Positions 24,791-34,987 of a stretch of 64,000 bases of DNA are shown here, in pieces. The DNA is from Oscillospiraceae bacterium. Its GTDB lineage: Bacteria; Bacillota; Clostridia; Saccharofermentanales; Saccharofermentanaceae. Both the position numbers and the translations under genes were made by a program. Location: assembly GCA_902780785.1 (NCBI GenBank), contig CACZGS010000005.1, forward strand, positions 223,453 through 287,452, written 5' to 3'. Positions within the stretch are counted from its first letter, which is position 1; every line of letters begins with the position of its first letter. A model generated the notes under the pieces. The model did not search any database and had not been told where the DNA came from. It saw only the letters and a program-made list of their open reading frames with translations.

Positions 24791-25775
24791 GTTCGTTCAC
24801 ATCTTCCTCAATTTTCTCAACGGGTTTGCCCTTCTCACCGTATTTATCGAATTCTTCTTTTTTAGAAGCTACGAGCCAGTAATCATTCTGTGTGGCAAAA
24901 CGCATAACGGATGCCGCATAGTAATTGCCCGCCCTGTTCTTCTTTACCCTTGTCCTGGAGAAGAGCTCGCCATGTTCCCTGCACTCGAGCAAGGCATACT
25001 GTGACTTGCGGATCCTGAAGCTGGGGATCTTCACCGAGAGTTTTGAGCTGCACAGCGGGCAGTTAGTCATGAAGTTCTTTGAAGTGGCGAAAGCGCTTAT
25101 GCTGTCGAGACACTCGGGACCGACAAAGCTGAAGTCCGAAGGAATATCCGGGTCGATCGAAGAGCTCGAAATGGCCGATATGACTTCAGACGGCTTGTTA
25201 TGCTTGAAAATCTCCTCAAAGACCGCGCCCGTGTAGTGTGCATCGGCTGTAGCGCTGTGGAAATATTCGTTTTTATCTATATTATAAAAATCCACCGCAG
25301 CCTCTACACTTCTCTGCGTACCCTGAAGGCCTGCAAAAAGTGAGAATATCGGCTGAAGATCGAGGAAGAACATACCAAGCTTTGAATCCATCTCAAAGAA
25401 CTCAAGGTTCATCTTGAGCATGGAAGGATCAGAACTGCCCCAGCCGACCAGAATGGCGTCTCCGCAGAACTTACGGAATCTCGTATATACGTCTTTGAAC
25501 GGCTCTCCGTTCAAAAGATCAGCATTTTTCTTATGGGTTACTTTCTTTACGTGGTAATGGAGCTTCGTATATTTGACCGGGACGATGTCGGCAGAGAAAG
25601 CATCCTTATACAATAACTCGCCGTTATCATATACATACTTCAATGCGCCGATCTCTATGATCTCGCCGGTCAGCCTGCTGACGTCAAAGGGATATTCCTT
25701 CCCCGGCATCGGCTGATTCCATTCCATATCAAATACAACGAATTCTGTGCCGTCTGTGATCTTCTTACTTAACAT
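24786..25775 (-). CDS. DEDDh-type 3'-5' exonuclease with C-terminal zinc motif
   Basis: The 329-residue protein has the DEDDh exonuclease residues: Asp16 and Glu18 in VVFDMEW, Asp116 in GWGSSDPSM, and His173 with Asp178 in FHSATADAH. The family includes RNase T, the DNA polymerase III epsilon fold and KapD-like enzymes; the substrate is not evident. A C-terminal extension (about 235-270) contains CPLCxxK and a CREHGE pair that may bind zinc. The start overlaps the YfhO-like gene by 11 bases, so translation is coupled to membrane glycosyltransferase genes, an unusual context. Confidence 0.78.
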   Translation of the reverse strand: MLSKKITDGTEFVVFDMEWNQPMPGKEYPFDVSRLTGEIIEIGALKYVYDNGELLYKDAFSADIVPVKYTKLHYHVKKVTHKKNADLLNGEPFKDVYTRFRKFCGDAILVGWGSSDPSMLKMNLEFFEMDSKLGMFFLDLQPIFSLFAGLQGTQRSVEAAVDFYNIDKNEYFHSATADAHYTGAVFEEIFKHNKPSEVISAISSSSIDPDIPSDFSFVGPECLDSISAFATSKNFMTNCPLCSSKLSVKIPSFRIRKSQYALLECREHGELFSRTRVKKNRAGNYYAASVMRFATQNDYWLVASKKEEFDKYGEKGKPVEKIEEDVNEP

Positions 25776-28056
25776 TCATGTCGTTTCCTTCGCCGGATAC
25801 TGTCTTCTTTTTATTATACATTTGGGTTACCGGAATTGCGATAAAGCACAGCGCGGCGACAACGCTGATAAGAACACCGGGCACTATGCCGGAGTCCTTG
25901 CGCTCAACTGTGACTTCCATACTATCCTCCCCATTACATTCGAATGTGCATGCAAGCCTGCCTAAGAATTCGAATGTTTCGCAGTATTTTCCGCCGATCT
26001 TGATTCTCGTATCATCATATGAATAAGGCAGAATGAGTGTGTTCATGCCTGTAAGGTTCCTGCTGTCGATCATAAACCTGGAGGAAGATGCATTTCCGGA
26101 TAACTGCTTCATGCTGTTAAGGGCTTTTTCGCTGAGCTTGTACAAAGCGATATAGCAGACTTCCTCGCCCTCGGAACTGATCGTGAACTCCAGACCGACC
26201 TCGCCTGATTCCACTTCCAAAGCTGTAAGGAACGGACCGGTGAAGCTCTTCTCGCTCCGGCCTGCTGCAGAAGTGATCTTAACAGATGCACCCTCTATGG
26301 CCGTGCAGTAGATATAAAGCTTCTCTCCGGCTTCCACATCAAACGGATCGAATGTAAAGACTGTAGTGCCGACATCAAGGCCGTACCTGTCCGCGCCCTT
26401 GATGTACATTTCCTCCTCATCACCGGAAGGTGTTATGTAGATCTCTTCTAAAAGGCCTTCGCCGCTGATGTTGTTGGAAATGAAATTGATGCCGTCTACT
26501 GCAGAATCTTCGAACTCGAAAATGCTGAGATCGGCATTGACCACCTGATAGTTATCAGCGCCGTTTAAGGCCGGGAGATCAAAATCGCTGTCGAATATGA
26601 GGTCCTGTGCCTCGCTGTCACCGTATTCCGGAACAAAATATTTTTCGACGGTGATCTTTGTGATCGTGTTGTTGAACATGATGAATGCCGCGTTGATGCC
26701 TACAAATATATAGATGGTTATGACAAGGGCTATCTTGGCTTTGCCGGAGAGCTTGTCTTTTGCAAAAGCATAGACAATTCCGGATTCCACTAAGATCGCA
26801 ATGAAAGTTGCCACGAGGATCGGAGCTGCGAGAGTGGTTCCTGCCGTTGAATTATTGGCAACCACCAGGAAAGCCAGAGGAACGAGGGCTGTAGCTATAA
26901 ACTCGCCGCGTGTCAGGGTCTTGATGTTCTTCAAGCCGATTCCGGCGATAAAAAAGATCAGGATGCTGAGGCAGATAAGTTTTGAGGATGTGAGGATAGC
27001 AGATGTGCCGAATATGCTCAATGTCTCATTTACAAAAGATGAAGCGCAGGAGATATAGAACACGGCCGCAAGGACACCGGATACGACCTTAAGCCTTACC
27101 GGGATCGACTCATTTAACGCAAAAGCAATGACAGCTACCAATGTCAGTGTTCCGACATAGATAACAGGTGCGGAATTCATGACTAAGCTTCCCGAGCGGA
27201 GCATGAACATGCCCCTGATAAAGTCATATGCCGTATATGAGACTTTTGCCTTTGAGAAGCTCTCTGAGATATTTACGTTAAATGACATGGCATAGAGGCC
27301 CGGAACTGAGAAAACCGCCGTAAGGATGAGGCCCGTAAGGATACTGCCTAAAGCCTTGAGCCAGGATGAGAATGCCATCTTGCAGGTCTTATAAAGTCCG
27401 AAGGACATTAATAAGCTGATCAGTAATATAGCAGGAATACCCGTGAGGATTCCGTAGCCGCCTGTCGCACCCAGACAGAAGGATGCGATGCAGACAAGGG
27501 AAAATGACTTCCATGTTCTCTTCTTATAGTAGGAATCGACGGCTGACATAACGACAGGCATCATTATCGACATGTTCATGATCTCAGCGATCTGCGCGGT
27601 AAAGATCACCTGTGTGGAGAAAGCATACATGACTGCCAGCAGGCAGGACATCATTCTGGAGATCTTTACGTGCTCTGACATGAAGTAATACATGGCAGAA
27701 GCGCAAAGACCGAACCTGACAAAATAGCCTGTCATGAGGACTGCTTTGGCAGCTGTCTCAGGTACGAGCAGAGCCAGATAGAAGAACAGATCCAGATGGA
27801 CAAATGTCAGGAGTCTCCACAGATCAGAACCGGCATTTCCGGCCTTGATCATATTGATATCGTCAATAGCGAGATTGATCCCGTGGACAATACTGTCGCT
27901 CATCGGGTCTGTACGCATCGAAAGACCTGCCGGCAGGATCTTGCCGGGCTCGATCTTAAGTCCTGCATAATATGCAAGTACGGCGATCAGAACGGATGAC
28001 ATGAAGCAGAATAAGATGCCCCTTACGTCTTTCAGTTTTCCCTGGGCATTATTCAT
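25765..28056 (-). CDS. YfhO-family membrane protein, divergent copy
   Basis: YfhO proteins are GT-C-type integral membrane glycosyltransferases; B. subtilis YfhO decorates lipoteichoic acid using lipid-linked sugar. The 763-residue product (ATG 28056) has a large N-terminal polytopic domain of 10 or more helices and a C-terminal extracytoplasmic beta-rich region followed by a last helix near 735-755. It lacks the family's usual YPFGE and YSWNDGLG blocks, so it is a divergent member. Its ATG overlaps the stop of the 970-residue YfhO gene by eight bases, and its end overlaps the exonuclease start. The two YfhO copies are one coupled unit. Confidence 0.72.
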   Translation of the reverse strand: MNNAQGKLKDVRGILFCFMSSVLIAVLAYYAGLKIEPGKILPAGLSMRTDPMSDSIVHGINLAIDDINMIKAGNAGSDLWRLLTFVHLDLFFYLALLVPETAAKAVLMTGYFVRFGLCASAMYYFMSEHVKISRMMSCLLAVMYAFSTQVIFTAQIAEIMNMSIMMPVVMSAVDSYYKKRTWKSFSLVCIASFCLGATGGYGILTGIPAILLISLLMSFGLYKTCKMAFSSWLKALGSILTGLILTAVFSVPGLYAMSFNVNISESFSKAKVSYTAYDFIRGMFMLRSGSLVMNSAPVIYVGTLTLVAVIAFALNESIPVRLKVVSGVLAAVFYISCASSFVNETLSIFGTSAILTSSKLICLSILIFFIAGIGLKNIKTLTRGEFIATALVPLAFLVVANNSTAGTTLAAPILVATFIAILVESGIVYAFAKDKLSGKAKIALVITIYIFVGINAAFIMFNNTITKITVEKYFVPEYGDSEAQDLIFDSDFDLPALNGADNYQVVNADLSIFEFEDSAVDGINFISNNISGEGLLEEIYITPSGDEEEMYIKGADRYGLDVGTTVFTFDPFDVEAGEKLYIYCTAIEGASVKITSAAGRSEKSFTGPFLTALEVESGEVGLEFTISSEGEEVCYIALYKLSEKALNSMKQLSGNASSSRFMIDSRNLTGMNTLILPYSYDDTRIKIGGKYCETFEFLGRLACTFECNGEDSMEVTVERKDSGIVPGVLISVVAALCFIAIPVTQMYNKKKTVSGEGNDMNVK

Positions 28057-30961
28057 TGTCCACCTCCGGAGCAGTTCCGTCTTCACTAATAATTTCTGTC
28101 TTATTCTCTGATTCAGCAGCGTTATCAGGTGTCTCACCTGCATCATTCATAACTGCCGTCACGGGCACTTCCTCGATAGGCTCTGCTGCCGTTGCTGCAG
28201 AAGGTACTTCGGGCATAGTTTCAGCCTGCTCGGGAGCAGTTGCTTCAACCGGTACGGAAGGCTGGGCTGCCGCTTTGGCCTTCTTTTTTCTGCTGATGAC
28301 AGAGGATATTGCGATGATAGCTGCGATCATAACAACCGATGCGATGCTGATGATAAGACCTGCCTTAAAACCTGCAGGTGTGTATTTGAGTGAAATATCA
28401 TGGCTTCCGGCCTTAAGCCTGATTCCCATGAGGGCATCCTGGATGGGAACGATCTCTGCCTCCTGGCCGTCAACTACAGCGCTCCATCCCTCAGCATAAG
28501 GAATGGAAAGGAATAACAGTCCGTCTTCCTTGACATCGATGTGTCCGGAAAGAGATGTCGTATCGTAATCAGATACAATAAGCTGCTCATCAGAGAACTT
28601 TTCGAGCATGCTGTCATATCCGGCTCTGTCGAGCTGGTAGCCGTACAGCGTGATATTTGAGCTCGGTGATTCGGCATACTTTACGTAAACATTGATGGGA
28701 TTTCCGTCGAATATGCCGCAGGTAATGATCTGGTAGCTTCTGATCTCGAACTTTCTGGTCTGGCCGTTGCACTCGATCGTTACGGAGCCGCCCTTCTTTG
28801 AGTTCGCGTAAAGATATATATCAGAACCGATATCGGCATTCTTGATCGTAACGTTAAATGAATACTCATTATTCTGTACGTTGTTCGAAGTAGTAAATGC
28901 CATTGCAGTGCTCTCACGGTCTATCGTCATGAGGCCGGATGTCTCGCCTGCGACGAGTGTTACGGGCTTATAAACGTCACTTGCGCCCATGCTCCTGACC
29001 CATGCATTAGTCTTGGAGAAGACATCGAGATCATTATCGTAATCGGGTGCATAGTTGATGACGCCGGGATCAGTCATGAAGCCTACGCTCAGAGCATCCT
29101 TGTTAGCCCATGAAGATACTACCTTGCCCTTGTATTCCTGTTCGAACAATGCGGGAACGGACTGTGTCTTGTCGATCTCAACGAGATTCCTTACGTTAAG
29201 GAGAGTTGCCGTAACACGGGTAAGGCCCGCATTTCGAAGGCCGTTGATATTGTTGTTATGGAAACCGTAGTTTCTCATGTATTTGACAAAGCTCTCTCTT
29301 GCCGTGGAAGAGAAGATCGACAGACCCTTAACATCATAAAGGGACTGGAGATCGCAGATATTATTCGGGTAGAGCTCGGATCTCTCGAAGTTCATGTGGC
29401 CTTCGGAGCCCTCTGCCTGCACTACATATTCGTTTACTTCCTTATAGTTTCTGCCGTAAGGAGCATAGCTCGTAAAGCCTTCGTGCCTGCAGACGAGACC
29501 GATCGATATGAGGGAAGCTGCGAACATCTCTATCATCATTGTTACTGTAAGGAGAGTCTCTAAGAAGAACTCGCTCTTCTTAACATTGATGTTGCTTACG
29601 GTGTGAAGTGCCGCACCCTGAATGATGAGGAACAGGAGCGTTACGCCGATCTGAAGGTAGCCCTCATTGCCGGAGCCGAACTTTTCGTAAAGGATAAGAA
29701 AAGCAACAGAGCTTAAGACTGCACCGGTGATATATTTCACGCCAAGGCTCCTGATCCTTCTTATGGTCAGGAATCCGACGAATACCAGGAGGAAGCTCAT
29801 TATAAAAGATTCCCTGTAAGGGATCTGGTTCGGGAAATGGAATCCGTGCCAGATGAAATTGAGCGTACGGTTGGTAAGGCTCAGATACATTATCGCAAGT
29901 AGAAGTCCGAAGACGATCTTGTGCTTGAGCTTGATTCCCGTTCTCTTGGGGAGCAGGAAGAACAAAGGCAGCAGGAGCACGATGACAATGCCGCTGTAGA
30001 CATTTGCCATACCGTCTCTGATATTCGGATTTGCAGCTACCATGAGTCTTCCGAAGAAGTCGAAAAGGTCATTCTGAAGACCGTAATCTACCTTCAGAGT
30101 GTCGCCCGTCGCGGAGCAGTTCTTAAGGATCAGGTATGTCGGGACAGTCAGAGCTGCCGAAGCGCCTGCCGCGAGGATGCTCGAAAAGGCGAAGCGGAAG
30201 GCTGCGCCTATAAAAGTCTTAAAACAGAGCCTGCCGGGATCTCCCTTGGGCTTCTCGCCGGAGAAGAGGCAGACATAATATGCCGGAGCAAAGAGCACCA
30301 TGAACAGGCAGAGGAAATAGCCCGCATAGTAGTTGCTCGAGATGGCGATCGCGAGAGCGATTATGTAAAGACCGACCTTGCGGTCCAAAAGGAGTCTCTT
30401 TAATCCCAGTGCTATGAGCGGAAGCAGAACGACCGCGTCGCACCACATTATGTTCCAGAAGAATGATATGAACCAGCCGCAAAGAGCATAGGAAGAACTG
30501 AATACTACTGTAATGTTGTCTATTCTCTTATTATCGTTGGAAGACAGGAACAGGAGCATGAATATAGATGCCAGACCCGCACGGAAGCAGGTAACGAACT
30601 CGATGAATACGGGCATCGTCTTAGCTGTAAAGAACAATGAAAAGATATTAAGCGGGCTTGCCGCATAGTTCGCATAAGCTGCGTAATATTCCTGGCCCAG
30701 GCCGTCATTCCAGCTGTAGAAAAGGGATTCGCCTGCCAGGATCTTATTCCTGAATGCTACGAGGAACGGGCAGTACTGGTGGTAAAGATCGACCGTAAGT
30801 ATGGTTCTCTCGCCGAAAGGATAGCAACCGGTAACTGCAAATGCCGCAAGGACCGTAAGAGTCGGAAACAGAAATGCCAGTAAAAACTGAGGCCAGTACT
30901 CTTTTAAAAGACCTAAAGTGCCTCTTTTTTCCTTCAGAATTGGACTAGGTTTTCCCCACAT
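28049..30961 (-). CDS. YfhO-family membrane glycosyltransferase
   Basis: The 970-residue product matches the YfhO family. The N-terminal helix is followed by CYPFGERTILTVDLYHQYCP, which holds the acidic residue expected in the first extracytoplasmic loop of GT-C enzymes, and then FYSWNDGLGQEYYA. About 12-14 helices reach residue 480, then a folded extracytoplasmic domain, and a last helix near 868-890. The cytoplasmic tail is unusual: about 75 residues rich in Pro, Ala, Glu and Thr. In this family the donor is a polyprenyl-phosphate sugar made by a CsbB-type enzyme; one is encoded at 54 kb. Confidence 0.87.
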   Translation of the reverse strand: MWGKPSPILKEKRGTLGLLKEYWPQFLLAFLFPTLTVLAAFAVTGCYPFGERTILTVDLYHQYCPFLVAFRNKILAGESLFYSWNDGLGQEYYAAYANYAASPLNIFSLFFTAKTMPVFIEFVTCFRAGLASIFMLLFLSSNDNKRIDNITVVFSSSYALCGWFISFFWNIMWCDAVVLLPLIALGLKRLLLDRKVGLYIIALAIAISSNYYAGYFLCLFMVLFAPAYYVCLFSGEKPKGDPGRLCFKTFIGAAFRFAFSSILAAGASAALTVPTYLILKNCSATGDTLKVDYGLQNDLFDFFGRLMVAANPNIRDGMANVYSGIVIVLLLPLFFLLPKRTGIKLKHKIVFGLLLAIMYLSLTNRTLNFIWHGFHFPNQIPYRESFIMSFLLVFVGFLTIRRIRSLGVKYITGAVLSSVAFLILYEKFGSGNEGYLQIGVTLLFLIIQGAALHTVSNINVKKSEFFLETLLTVTMMIEMFAASLISIGLVCRHEGFTSYAPYGRNYKEVNEYVVQAEGSEGHMNFERSELYPNNICDLQSLYDVKGLSIFSSTARESFVKYMRNYGFHNNNINGLRNAGLTRVTATLLNVRNLVEIDKTQSVPALFEQEYKGKVVSSWANKDALSVGFMTDPGVINYAPDYDNDLDVFSKTNAWVRSMGASDVYKPVTLVAGETSGLMTIDRESTAMAFTTSNNVQNNEYSFNVTIKNADIGSDIYLYANSKKGGSVTIECNGQTRKFEIRSYQIITCGIFDGNPINVYVKYAESPSSNITLYGYQLDRAGYDSMLEKFSDEQLIVSDYDTTSLSGHIDVKEDGLLFLSIPYAEGWSAVVDGQEAEIVPIQDALMGIRLKAGSHDISLKYTPAGFKAGLIISIASVVMIAAIIAISSVISRKKKAKAAAQPSVPVEATAPEQAETMPEVPSAATAAEPIEEVPVTAVMNDAGETPDNAAESENKTEIISEDGTAPEVDNE

Positions 30962-31082
30962 AAATATCCTTAATTTATTATTCTTAGATTACAAACGTGT
31001 TAATAATAGCACAAATTGACCGTGTTGTTTCTTCTTTTATGGTAAAGTGTCCTTAGCCTGTATCTTATTTAAAGGGGAAAAT

Positions 31083-32825
31083 ATGAAGGGTAAAAACAAA
31101 AACAATAACGATAAAAAAGCCCGTAAGCCTGAGGTTAACGAGGCTTCTACATATTCCGAGGTCTTGGATTCTTCCGAGAACAAGCCTACCGACGATTTTA
31201 TGGACACTCCCGCGGAGTCATCCAGGAAGAGCGTCACTCTGAACGATCTCGCCGAGATCGATCCTGAGCTCCTTACCGGTAAATCGAACGAGATCGCAGT
31301 CGCTCCCAAGCGCCTGTCGCTTCCTGACAAGAAAGGAAGCAAACTCAAGGAAGAACCTGAGATACCTGTGATTCCTACTGAGATCAATCTTGATAAGAAC
31401 GATGCCGCGATCGAGAAGTTTAACATCAGACGCAATGCCGGCATCGTCTTTGTTGTGCTCGGCGTGCTCCTGATAACCGTCATCGCAGCCGTTACTTTCG
31501 CTTTGGATACCGGAATGGACACTTCGTTCATCAGCCCTCTGACGGTTCACGGCAGAGATATCTCCAGTGGCGAATTCAGCTTCCTTTATCATTACGAACT
31601 CTTAAGCGAAGGTGTCGACCTTTTCGCTGCCGACGCAGAACAGAAGCTCTTATCGCCTTATCTCGATGACGAGAGCTTTGCTACATACAGAGATTACTTC
31701 AGATATGTAACTGCCCAGGACTTCCAGAAGATGGAGATCCTCTATGACGATGCCACGGCCCAGGGTTATTCGATCGAGAAAGCCCACTACGACCGTGCGG
31801 GCGCTTATATAAACTGGCTTAAGGGTAAGGCAGACGAGCTTGGTGTTCCGCTCGACACCTACATCAAGGGTGTATTCGGAACACAGGTAGATGAGCAGAT
31901 CATTATCAACACCCTTGCCCGCAAGTACTTCACCGAAGACTACGCTGACGGCGAGAAGCTCATCCAGCTCTCCGCTACGGATGATCAGGCTGAAGAAGCT
32001 TACAGCCAGTCCAGAAACATCTACGATCTCGTAAGCTATAAGATGATCCATATGACTTACGACCAGAGAGAACAGGCGTTCATCGACACGGCTAATCTCC
32101 ATGCCCAGGCTATCCTTGATGCCATGAAGGGCGATCCCGCCAAGTTCGAATCCAGCGCCGAGCCTTACTTCTCAGGCGTTTATAAGAACACTCTTAAGGA
32201 AAAGGATTCAACCCTCATTTCCAATTGCCGTTACGAAGACTTCTCACACGACGATATCAGAGACTGGCTCTTCGATGAGGCGAGAAAAGAGGGCGATGGC
32301 GTTCTCATTCCCGACGATAACGGATTCCCGATCATCATCGTATTCGTATCCAGAGTCCGTATGTCCGAGAAGCTCCGCAACTGCTACATTATCTCTGCCA
32401 ATGTCCAGGCAGAGGACATGACACCGGACAAGGCCGCTACACAGGCTCTTTCCCAGGAGATCTACGACTATATTGATGATGCGGACAGCTGCAACGAAGT
32501 AGAGAACCGCTTCAACGACTATATCCTTGCCGGACAGTTGTCGGTACTTCACGACAACCAGATCTTCAAGAACAAGCTCAATCCTGCTCTTGCAGCCTGG
32601 ATCTTTGCCGATGAAAGACAGTTTGGCGATAAGACCCTGATCGAAGTTGACGGCACTTTCTATGTGCTCTACTTCATCTCAGAATCACCTAATCCGGAAT
32701 GGTATGACATGGTAAACAGCTTCCTTCGAATGAACAACCTTCAGCAGTTCATCCAGTCGAAAGCGGAAGAATACACTTATACGTTTAACAGTGACGGATT
32801 AAATCAGATTAAGGACGTACCGTAA
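31083..32825 (+). CDS. Membrane-anchored PrsA/SurA-like foldase
   Basis: The 580-residue product (ATG 31083, AAGGGG seven bases before) has a long hydrophilic N-terminal region of about 115 residues, Lys/Glu/Pro-rich and probably disordered in the cytoplasm. One membrane helix follows at about 118-140, then an extracytoplasmic domain with SurA/PrsA-like helical framing (LDTYIKGVFGTQVDEQII) and a parvulin-like segment. A complete peptidyl-prolyl isomerase motif was not found, so it may be a chaperone without isomerase activity. A parvulin-like role in folding exported proteins fits the convergent neighbour HtrA. The N-terminal length is unusual for PrsA, which is a lipoprotein. Confidence 0.65.
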   Translation: MKGKNKNNNDKKARKPEVNEASTYSEVLDSSENKPTDDFMDTPAESSRKSVTLNDLAEIDPELLTGKSNEIAVAPKRLSLPDKKGSKLKEEPEIPVIPTEINLDKNDAAIEKFNIRRNAGIVFVVLGVLLITVIAAVTFALDTGMDTSFISPLTVHGRDISSGEFSFLYHYELLSEGVDLFAADAEQKLLSPYLDDESFATYRDYFRYVTAQDFQKMEILYDDATAQGYSIEKAHYDRAGAYINWLKGKADELGVPLDTYIKGVFGTQVDEQIIINTLARKYFTEDYADGEKLIQLSATDDQAEEAYSQSRNIYDLVSYKMIHMTYDQREQAFIDTANLHAQAILDAMKGDPAKFESSAEPYFSGVYKNTLKEKDSTLISNCRYEDFSHDDIRDWLFDEARKEGDGVLIPDDNGFPIIIVFVSRVRMSEKLRNCYIISANVQAEDMTPDKAATQALSQEIYDYIDDADSCNEVENRFNDYILAGQLSVLHDNQIFKNKLNPALAAWIFADERQFGDKTLIEVDGTFYVLYFISESPNPEWYDMVNSFLRMNNLQQFIQSKAEEYTYTFNSDGLNQIKDVP

Positions 32826-32840
32826 TCAGGAAACAGCAGC

Positions 32841-32972
32841 TCAGCCAATGTTGCTCATGCCGAACTGCTGGACAAGTACTACTATGATCGCGAAAACAAA
32901 AGACAGGAGCATAGCTCCGATGAGTATCCAAGCGAGTAACTTGGTTCCGAAATTCTTGCCTTCTCCGCGCAT
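32841..32972 (-). CDS. 43-residue single-helix membrane microprotein
   Basis: The small frame begins with ATG at 32972, with AAGGAAG seven bases before it, and ends in TGA at 32841. The product MRGEGKNFGTKLLAWILIGA, followed by hydrophobic residues and a short polar tail ending SNIG, has a basic N-terminus and one transmembrane helix. It resembles small DUF4044-like membrane proteins in layout. It lies 32 bases upstream of htrA's stop... specifically downstream of htrA on the opposite side of a convergent foldase gene, so it is cotranscribable only from its own promoter. Real expression is likely but unproven. Confidence 0.5.
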   Translation of the reverse strand: MRGEGKNFGTKLLAWILIGAMLLSFVFAIIVVLVQQFGMSNIG

Positions 32973-33004
32973 ATAATTACTTCCTTAAATAATATTACGA
33001 TTGC

Positions 33005-34261
33005 TTAGTAGTCTGCACTGTCGCCGATCTCCATCGTCAGGGTGACTTCTTTGCCGTCACGCTCGACAATGACCTCGACCGTATCGCCTACTTTATGTGA
33101 ATCGCGCACTCTTATAATATCACCGGTCTCTTTTATTTCAACACCGTCGAAAAAGAGCACCTTGTCACCAAGTTCAAATCCGGCCTTGTCAGCAGGGCCG
33201 TTTTTTACGATCTCAGCTACAAATACTCCGCCATTGGCACCGAAATAAGAATCGTCAGCAACATACTTCAGAGATACTCCGAGATACGGACGGTCAACGA
33301 CTTTTCCGTAATTGATGATGCTCTCGATGATCTTCTTAACTGAATTGACCGGGATAGCAAAGCCGAGGCTCTCAGATGTGGAGGTTACGATCTTGGCATT
33401 GGTAATGCCGATAACCTCTCCGAAGGAATTGATGAGCGGTCCGCCGCTGTTGCCCGGGTTGATGGCAGCATCCGTCTGGATGATGTTAACAAAATAGCCG
33501 TTGCGGTTGATCTCTCTTGAAGGAGCGGAAATAACGCCTACCGTAACCGAATCGTCGAACTTGCCCATTGCATTGCCGATGACTATTGCAAGCTCGCCGG
33601 CCTGAAGCGTATCAGAATCGCCGATGGTTACGCAGGGAAGCTTTCTGTCCGTGTTTACCTTAAGCACTGCGATGTCTGTCTGGGCATCGCTTCCGACGAT
33701 CTCTGCCCTTACCGGGTTCTCCTCACCGGGAAGGACCACAGTAACATAATATGTGCTTACAGACTGGTCTGCTATAACAACGACGTGCTGGTTCGTGACT
33801 ATATATCCGTCCTCAGTGATAATGAAGCCGGTGCCTGAACCGATCTTGGACTCTTTGCCGTCATCAACGCCGATAACGCTTATGGGCAATGTCGCAGGAC
33901 TTACCTTCTTTACGATATCGACGGTAGTCATTCTCTGCTTGTTGACTGAAGATGCCTCTTCTATTGAGAACCACGGCTCCGGCAATTCGGAAGGCTCGCT
34001 GCTCTTTGATTCCTCAATGGAGCCGATGCCATTGTCCGGATCGGTATTTTTATTTGTCTTGAATATCCTCGTATAGGACATTATCCCTTCAAGGCCTGTA
34101 TTAAGTCTGAATATGTAGATCGTCTGGAATCCTGAGAACAGTACGCATGCCAAAAGGATCACCGACATGATGACCAGTGTGTGACGGTAGGTCTTCTCCT
34201 TTGAAACACTTGCAGAATCTCTTCTCGGTTCGTTATTCTGCTCTGTGTTCTGATTTTCCAT
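33005..34261 (-). CDS. HtrA/DegP-like membrane serine protease
   Basis: Surface quality-control protease. The 418-residue product has a cytoplasmic N-terminus, one membrane helix (about 28-50), an acidic Ser/Glu/Pro linker, a trypsin-like domain and one PDZ domain (about 315-410). The catalytic triad is intact: His159 in TNQHVV, Asp196 in TDIAVL and Ser272 in NPGNSGGP. Length fits Firmicutes HtrA/HtrB. It probably degrades misfolded exported proteins, consistent with the adjacent convergent parvulin-like foldase. It starts with ATG 34261, 84 bases after the IMPACT gene on the same strand. Confidence 0.92.
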   Translation of the reverse strand: MENQNTEQNNEPRRDSASVSKEKTYRHTLVIMSVILLACVLFSGFQTIYIFRLNTGLEGIMSYTRIFKTNKNTDPDNGIGSIEESKSSEPSELPEPWFSIEEASSVNKQRMTTVDIVKKVSPATLPISVIGVDDGKESKIGSGTGFIITEDGYIVTNQHVVVIADQSVSTYYVTVVLPGEENPVRAEIVGSDAQTDIAVLKVNTDRKLPCVTIGDSDTLQAGELAIVIGNAMGKFDDSVTVGVISAPSREINRNGYFVNIIQTDAAINPGNSGGPLINSFGEVIGITNAKIVTSTSESLGFAIPVNSVKKIIESIINYGKVVDRPYLGVSLKYVADDSYFGANGGVFVAEIVKNGPADKAGFELGDKVLFFDGVEIKETGDIIRVRDSHKVGDTVEVIVERDGKEVTLTMEIGDSADY

Positions 34262-34345
34262 ATCTTTTCCCCTTAAAACGACTTCTTCTTAAGTTTAATC
34301 CATATACCCCAACTATTTTGGGCGATTTTGGTCTAAATCGCAAGT

Positions 34346-34987
34346 TCAGGAGATTTCCGTTCTCGCGCCCTTCATAAGAAGGCTCTCCGGATCTTCAAGC
34401 TTCAAAGCCCCGCCCGTAAGGTCAAGGCAGTACCTTATAAGCTCGTTTTCCGATTCTTCCGGTACGATGATGTCGAAAACAACATCCTGCCCGTATTCGA
34501 TGTTTTCGAGAGTCCAGCCGGAAGATGAAGCCTTTCTCGATAACATCTCGAAAGCAGGATAAGAAATATTCCTTCTCCACTTCAGAGCAGGTATCAGGAT
34601 GACCGGCTCACCTGCTTCAAGCGCCTGCCTGCCGCTGTCCGAATAGGCCCTGCGGAGTCCGCCGGTCCCAAGGAGCGTTCCTCCGAAATATCTTGTTACG
34701 CATACAAGCGTATCCGTAAATCCGTTTGAGGTAAGGAGCTCGAGCAAAGGCTGTCCGGCAGTGCCCTGCGGCTCGCCGTCGTCACTTGTCTTCTGTCTGG
34801 CATTTTCCCCGCCTATTACCCATGCATAACAAAGGTGCCTTGCGTCAGGATATTTCTTGCGCTCGGCAGCCAGATACTCTGTTGCTTCATCCGGTGATGA
34901 GATATGGAAACTTCTTCCGATAAAGACCGACTTCTTAACTTCGATCTTTGAATCGCCAATCCTGCTTAATGTGATGCTCCGGCTCAA
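34346..34987 (-). CDS. IMPACT/YigZ family protein
   Basis: The 213-residue product belongs to the IMPACT/YigZ family: an N-terminal UPF0029 domain with KKSVFIGRSFHI, the DARHLCYAWVIG block, DDGEPQGTAGQPLLELL and VTRYFGGTLLGTGGL, followed by a C-terminal DUF1949-like domain. The family is linked to translation control in eukaryotes; the bacterial role is unresolved. It overlaps the upstream Nudix gene by four bases, so the two are translationally coupled. Confidence 0.9.
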   Translation of the reverse strand: MSRSITLSRIGDSKIEVKKSVFIGRSFHISSPDEATEYLAAERKKYPDARHLCYAWVIGGENARQKTSDDGEPQGTAGQPLLELLTSNGFTDTLVCVTRYFGGTLLGTGGLRRAYSDSGRQALEAGEPVILIPALKWRRNISYPAFEMLSRKASSSGWTLENIEYGQDVVFDIIVPEESENELIRYCLDLTGGALKLEDPESLLMKGARTEIS

